Below, piece by piece: positions 6,156 through 8,802 of a stretch of DNA of 8,802 nucleotides. The stretch comes from an uncultured Actinomyces sp. (GTDB taxonomy: Bacteria > Actinomycetota > Actinomycetes > Actinomycetales > Actinomycetaceae), in the NCBI GenBank assembly GCA_938041695.1, contig CALISI010000055.1, positions 1 to 8,802 on the forward strand, written 5' to 3'. How positions within the stretch are numbered: position 1 is the first letter of the stretch; each line of letters starts with the position of its first letter. Both the position numbers and the translations under genes were made by a program. The notes under the pieces were generated by a model. That model saw only the letters and a program-made list of their open reading frames with translations. It made no database searches and was not told the DNA's origin.

Positions 6156-6965
6156 TCACTGCCTCCGAATGTCGATCGCGGTCATGGACACCATGCGGAG
6201 CAGGTCGGAGAGGCGCATGCACGCCCTGGTGACGAGCCCCACCCCGCGCCTGTCGATGCCCCGGTAGTAGGGCGTGTGTTCGACGAGGCGCGCCTCGCCT
6301 GTGAGCCGGCCGACGAAGGCGGTCGGGTCGTCGAGCGAGAAGCGCATGACGGAGGCGTTCTTCATGAGTTTCACGTAGTGCCGCGACACCCTCAGCCCCG
6401 CCGAGGACGTCGAATCGAACACCACTCGGACGTTGTTGAAGGCGGCGAGGTGGTTGATGAAGTCGACGACCCTGGCCTCCTCGAAGTAGTAGAAGACTCC
6501 CGAAACGACGACGATGGTGCGGCGCTCTCCCTCCCTCTTCACCCGGTCGATCCACGAGTAGTCGAACATGTCGCCGGGAACCAGGAACTGCCGCTCGCCG
6601 GGATCCAACAGCTCCCTGCGCACGTCGATGACCTCGGGCAGGTCAAGCTCGAACCAGAGGGCGCGCCCATTGTCGCACCGCCAGTACGTCGTCTCCAGCC
6701 CGCATCCGACACTGACGACGGCCGCGTCGGGATGCACCGCGAGGAACTCGCGGATCCTCCGGTCCATGTTGATGGAGCGCACGATGCTCGCGACCATCGC
6801 GTACTCGCCGGCCCCGTCGCGCAGCGCCGAGGCCTCCGGCGGCAGGGAGGGCTCCAGGTCGAGCACCTTGGAGTCGGATATCAGCGACGGGTAGTGCCTC
6901 GACGCGTGGATGCGGCCCACGAGGGGGATGTACAGGGTCTTCGACAGCTCGCTCAGCTCGGCCAT
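6156..6965 (-). CDS. SAM-dependent methyltransferase, TcmP/LCM-like
   Basis: A 269-residue class I methyltransferase resembling the leucine carboxyl methyltransferase superfamily and the TcmP-type O-methyltransferases. Visible motifs: VVSVGCGLETTYWR at 83-96 (SAM-binding motif I, in the family form G-x-G-L-x-T-x-x-x-R), FELDLPEVIDVRREL at 105-119 (acidic residue for the SAM ribose plus the typical DLPEV), and IVVVSGVFYYFEEARV at 151-166 (motif equivalent to E-G-V-x-x-Y). It would methylate an oxygen of a small molecule or carboxylate; the substrate is unknown. The ATG at 6965 is chosen because AAGGAG lies 9 nt upstream; the longer open frame to 7175 adds 70 low-complexity Arg/Pro/Gly residues across the spacer. 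It is convergent with rarA and divergent from the PPOX gene. Confidence 0.87.
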   Translation of the reverse strand: MAELSELSKTLYIPLVGRIHASRHYPSLISDSKVLDLEPSLPPEASALRDGAGEYAMVASIVRSINMDRRIREFLAVHPDAAVVSVGCGLETTYWRCDNGRALWFELDLPEVIDVRRELLDPGERQFLVPGDMFDYSWIDRVKREGERRTIVVVSGVFYYFEEARVVDFINHLAAFNNVRVVFDSTSSAGLRVSRHYVKLMKNASVMRFSLDDPTAFVGRLTGEARLVEHTPYYRGIDRRGVGLVTRACMRLSDLLRMVSMTAIDIRRQ

Positions 6966-7275
6966 GGCCGTCCTCTCCTTCGTATCACGGAAACAGGCGG
7001 TGCTCACAGGGAACACCCCCGGAGAGTGGTATTCAAGGCGCGTAGGTCCCAGGGCGCTCCCCTGGCCCCGAACACGCTGCGCGGGCGGGCCGGTGGCGAG
7101 GGCGGCGCGCCCGGCGAGGGGCAGCCGGTGGCGAGGGCGGCGCGCCCGCCCCACCGGGCCTCGGCCAACGGGCACGGAGCACGCGACGCGGATTCACCCC
7201 CCGTGTCCGCTCCCGCCGTCCTATCCTGGTGGCAGGGTCCCGCAGACGCGGCCCGATACCCGGAGGGAGAGACCC
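6966..7275. other. 310 bp divergent spacer between the methyltransferase and PPOX genes
   Basis: No gene is supported here: open frames crossing it are Arg/Pro/Gly-rich shadows. It contains the methyltransferase ribosome site (AAGGAG, minus strand, 6975-6980), the 25 bp direct repeat at 7089-7148, and a plus-strand TATCCT at 7222-7227 that could be the -10 of the PPOX gene (leader about 40 nt), without a convincing -35. The centre (about 7080-7175) is extremely GC-rich, and each repeat unit contains GGGCG-GCG-CGCCC, able to form a small hairpin. Confidence 0.55.
7089..7148. repeat. Perfect 25 bp direct repeat, 35 bp period
   Basis: Bases 7089-7113 and 7124-7148 are identical over 25 positions, starting GCCGGTGGCGAGGGCGG and ending CGCGCCCG, separated by 10 bp. 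The flanking bases differ on both sides. It looks like a recent partial tandem duplication or a paired binding site inside the divergent spacer. Confidence 0.85.
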
Positions 7276-7785
7276 ATGAGCGGAATCGACTGGGAGGCGG
7301 CGGCCAGCCACTGGATCGACCAGGAGACAGGCGAGGCGCGCATGCCCGAGGGCGAGCTGATCGCCGAGATCGAAGCTTTCCTCAGCCGCCACAAGATCTG
7401 CGCGCTGGCCACGGCCGGAAACGGGATCGTGCGCAACACGACGGTCGAGTACGTCTACGCCGAGGGCGCGTTGTGGATTGTCAGCGAGGGAGGCCTGAAG
7501 TTCCGCGCGCTGCAGGCCAACAGGAACGTGTGCCTGGCAATCCACGACGACGACGTTTCCTTCGACACGCTCGCCGGCCTGCAGGTCACGGGCACGGCCG
7601 AGGTGCTTGAGCCCTTCGGCCCGCAGTACGCCCGCGCCTGCGAGCTGCGAGGCATTCCCGTGGAGCGCCTGCGCGCCCTGCCCTTCGTCATGAACATCAT
7701 CAAGGTGACACCTACGCACTACGACTACGTCGACGGAACCCTCAAGGAACGAGGTTTCTCCGCCCGCCAGCACCTCAACCTCTGA
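7276..7785 (+). CDS. PPOX family flavin split-barrel protein
   Basis: A 169-residue protein of the pyridoxamine 5'-phosphate oxidase-like superfamily. The split barrel spans about residues 25-120: MPEGELIAEIEAFLSRHKICALATAGNGIVRNTTVEYVYAEGALWIVSEGG, then KFRALQANRNVCLAIHDD and GLQVTGTAEVLE, the usual strand order with the T-x-G turn. The C-terminus (ERLRALPFVMNIIKVTPTHYDYVD) is the family's closing segment. Such proteins bind FMN (or, in actinomycetes, sometimes F420) and reduce small molecules; the true substrate is unknown, and this is not a full PdxH. The start is ATG 7276 with GGAGGGAGA a few bases upstream. The SnoaL-like gene begins 40 bp after the stop, so the two are probably one operon. 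A decayed relative lies at 2701-2859. Confidence 0.9.
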   Translation: MSGIDWEAAASHWIDQETGEARMPEGELIAEIEAFLSRHKICALATAGNGIVRNTTVEYVYAEGALWIVSEGGLKFRALQANRNVCLAIHDDDVSFDTLAGLQVTGTAEVLEPFGPQYARACELRGIPVERLRALPFVMNIIKVTPTHYDYVDGTLKERGFSARQHLNL

Positions 7786-7825
7786 GAAGGCGGCGTCCGT
7801 GAGCGCGAACCGTGGAGGGGTGCCC

Positions 7826-8155
7826 GTGAACGCGGTTGAAGTACTCGCCCGCTTCTTCCGGGCTGAGAACGAGCGGGACTGGGAGACGTACAGGGCGTTC
7901 TTGCACGAGGATGTCGTCTGGCACCTGCACGGCGAGCAAGACAGGGCGATCCGCGGGGTTGACGAGTATCTGCAGACGATCCGGGACGCCTACGCCGGCA
8001 CCGACGCTCACTTCCACGTGGAGGAGGCGCACGAGGCCGCCGACGGAAGCCGCGTCGTCGTCCTGCTGGTTGACGACTCCGGGAGGAGATCGTTTGAGGT
8101 GTTTGATGTCGAAGACGGCCTGATCCGGCGCGAGTACGAGTTCCTCCTGGGGTGA
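7826..8155 (+). CDS. SnoaL/NTF2-like protein
   Basis: A 109-residue protein with the NTF2-like cone fold pattern: an opening helix VEVLARFFRAENERDWETYRAFLHEDVVWHLHG (4-36), a helix RGVDEYLQTIRDAYAG, and strands HFHVEEAHEAADGSRVVVLLVDD and SFEVFDVEDGLIRREYEF. Members are ligand-binding proteins or small isomerases, hydratases or cyclases; no specific reaction can be assigned. The GTG at 7826 is preferred because GGAGGGG stands 5 nt upstream. GTG at 7799, with a weaker GAAGG, gives a 118-residue version and is 13 bp after the PPOX stop. Either way it is likely co-transcribed with the PPOX gene. Confidence 0.82.
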   Translation: MNAVEVLARFFRAENERDWETYRAFLHEDVVWHLHGEQDRAIRGVDEYLQTIRDAYAGTDAHFHVEEAHEAADGSRVVVLLVDDSGRRSFEVFDVEDGLIRREYEFLLG

Positions 8156-8446
8156 GGAAGGCGACGAGCAGCGCGAGCACCCTCACATCGTGACATCGGC
8201 GGCTCTCGGCGCGCGGAATGGTTGACGGCCGGGGGCGGCCTCGGCAAGGATTTTTCCTGTGTTGACGGGAATTTTTCTCTCCGTTATCGTCGATGGAGGG
8301 CAGCGAGCACCGGCCATTCCTGCCCACCTGTCGGCCGCGCGAGGTCTCTAAGGAGGGACGAGAAGCCTGGCTTTCCCCTTCCCCCAACCTGGGAGCCGTC
8401 GCACGCGGGTTGATTCATACGCGCGCCCAGAATACGAGGAGAACAC
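8156..8446. other. 291 bp spacer with promoter and long leader
   Basis: No coding sequence is supported. Left to right: a weak inverted repeat (GTGAGG at about 8153-8158, CCTCAC at about 8185-8190) that could be a poor terminator; an AT-rich island with two similar motifs 20 bp apart (GGATTTTTCCT at 8248, GGAATTTTTCT at 8268); the promoter at 8262-8290; then a leader of about 150 nt with short self-complementary stretches (CGGCC/GGCCG) but no riboswitch consensus that I recognise. Confidence 0.5.
8262..8290 (+). promoter_or_regulatory. Near-consensus housekeeping promoter upstream of the BtrH-like gene
   Basis: TTGACG (8262-8267) and TATCGT (8285-8290) are separated by exactly 17 bp. The -35 matches five of six positions of TTGACA and the -10 fits TAnnnT. 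The start site would be near 8297, leaving about 150 nt before the ATG at 8447. It is the best-formed sigma-70 promoter in the window and sits in a locally AT-rich patch. Confidence 0.72.
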
Positions 8447-8802
8447 ATGAGCATGTACTTCGGAGACGTGTCGCTGTGCTACACCAACGCCCTGGCGATG
8501 GCCCTGGATTCCTACGGGTTCGACGCGCGACCCGAGCACCTGGAGGCGCTCATGGTCATGGGCAACGGCGCGACCATCGTGGAAGACGACCCACGCCATC
8601 CGATCGTGTTCTTCGACAACGGTATGCCCGACGCTTCCATCAGTAACTGCCTGCGCATTCTCGGCTTTGCGTGGGAGGAGTTCTTCGTCGAAGAGCCCGT
8701 GGCCGTCCTCGCCGAGGCCCGGGATCGACTCGCGCGCATGCTGGAGCGCGGCCCCGTGGTGGCGGGCCCCCTGGACATGGGGCTGCTCACCTACAACCCG
8801 AA
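8447..8802 (+). CDS. BtrH_N-like / papain-like fold protein (5' part only)
   Basis: The first 118 codons of a gene that runs off the window. It starts MSMYFGDVSLCYTNALAMALDSYGF, followed by MVMGNGATIVEDD, VFFDNGMPDASISNCLRILGF and RGPVVAGPLDMGLLTYNP. The pattern of an early Cys (Cys11, as LCYTNAL), a GNGA segment, and GPVV-GP-DMG near residue 110 resembles the butirosin BtrH N-terminal domain and related C39/papain-like folds, in which the Cys would be the acyl-accepting nucleophile and a later His (expected after the window edge) completes the site. BtrH itself transfers an acyl group from an acyl carrier protein, but similar domains also occur in unrelated putative hydrolases. ATG 8447 is supported by GAGGAGA 4 nt upstream. 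The assignment rests on remembered family resemblance, so moderate confidence for the family and high for being a gene. Confidence 0.7.
   Translation, partial: MSMYFGDVSLCYTNALAMALDSYGFDARPEHLEALMVMGNGATIVEDDPRHPIVFFDNGMPDASISNCLRILGFAWEEFFVEEPVAVLAEARDRLARMLERGPVVAGPLDMGLLTYNP

Noticed and set aside
7089..7148. Possible CRISPR-like repeat pair
   Set aside because: Only two copies, a 10 bp gap rather than a spacer-sized one, and no cas genes.
6966..7175. N-terminal extension of the methyltransferase by 70 residues
   Set aside because: Low-complexity Arg/Pro/Gly sequence through the repeat; the ATG at 6965 has AAGGAG at correct spacing.
6276..7610. Long plus-strand open frame of 444 codons
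   Set aside because: It is antisense to the methyltransferase, crosses the non-coding spacer and overlaps the PPOX gene out of frame; translation is Arg/Gly/Asp/His-rich with no family pattern.
797..8802. A secondary-metabolite gene cluster, suggested by GT1, TcmP-like, SnoaL-like and BtrH-like families
   Set aside because: Genes are on different strands with separate promoters, rarA lies between them, and no synthase, carrier protein or condensing enzyme is present.

Overview
The window is GC-rich, densely packed bacterial chromosome. Gene content (an actinobacterial-type RarA, TetR, GT1-like glycosyltransferase, GNATs, a PPOX split-barrel protein), strong G+C codon bias, and TAnnnT promoters placed right at start codons all suggest an actinomycete, perhaps near Actinomyces/Schaalia. 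That assignment is inference: no rRNA or species marker is present. I recognise no phage, transposase, CRISPR array, tRNA or rRNA.

Layout. (1) 1-794, plus: the last codons of a probable membrane protein, then a TetR-family repressor 22 bp downstream. (2) 797-4487, minus: four genes, read from right to left: a class II Fic protein with a C-terminal winged helix, a GNAT acetyltransferase, a second GNAT acetyltransferase, and a GT1-like glycosyltransferase that converges with the TetR gene. Between the two GNAT genes lies a decayed plus-strand fragment of a PPOX gene, related to the intact gene at 7276-7785. (3) 4488-4638: divergent regulatory region holding a perfect TATAAT and a 7+1+7 bp inverted repeat plus a third half-site, a good candidate for autoregulation of the Fic gene. 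(4) 4639-6081, plus: rarA/mgsA, replication-associated recombination ATPase. (5) 6156-6965, minus: a TcmP/LCM-type SAM methyltransferase, convergent with rarA. (6) 6966-7275: 310 bp divergent spacer with a perfect 25 bp direct repeat. (7) 7276-8155, plus: PPOX flavin split-barrel protein and a SnoaL/NTF2-like protein, probably one operon. (8) 8156-8446: spacer with a near-consensus promoter (17 bp spacing) and an implied leader of about 150 nt. (9) 8447-end, plus: the 5' part of a BtrH_N/papain-like gene, cut by the window edge.

How they work together: only rarA is a clear housekeeping gene. The rest look like small, mostly independently transcribed accessory or resistance/metabolism genes. 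Several (GT1, TcmP-type methyltransferase, SnoaL-like, BtrH-like) belong to families also met in natural-product tailoring, but no synthase is in view, so a biosynthetic cluster is not supported. The most informative observations are the PPOX fossil (which also creates a false N-terminal extension of a GNAT gene), the Fic operator/promoter, and the two matching leaderless-type promoters. I did not find convincing evidence for a wholly new multi-gene system.
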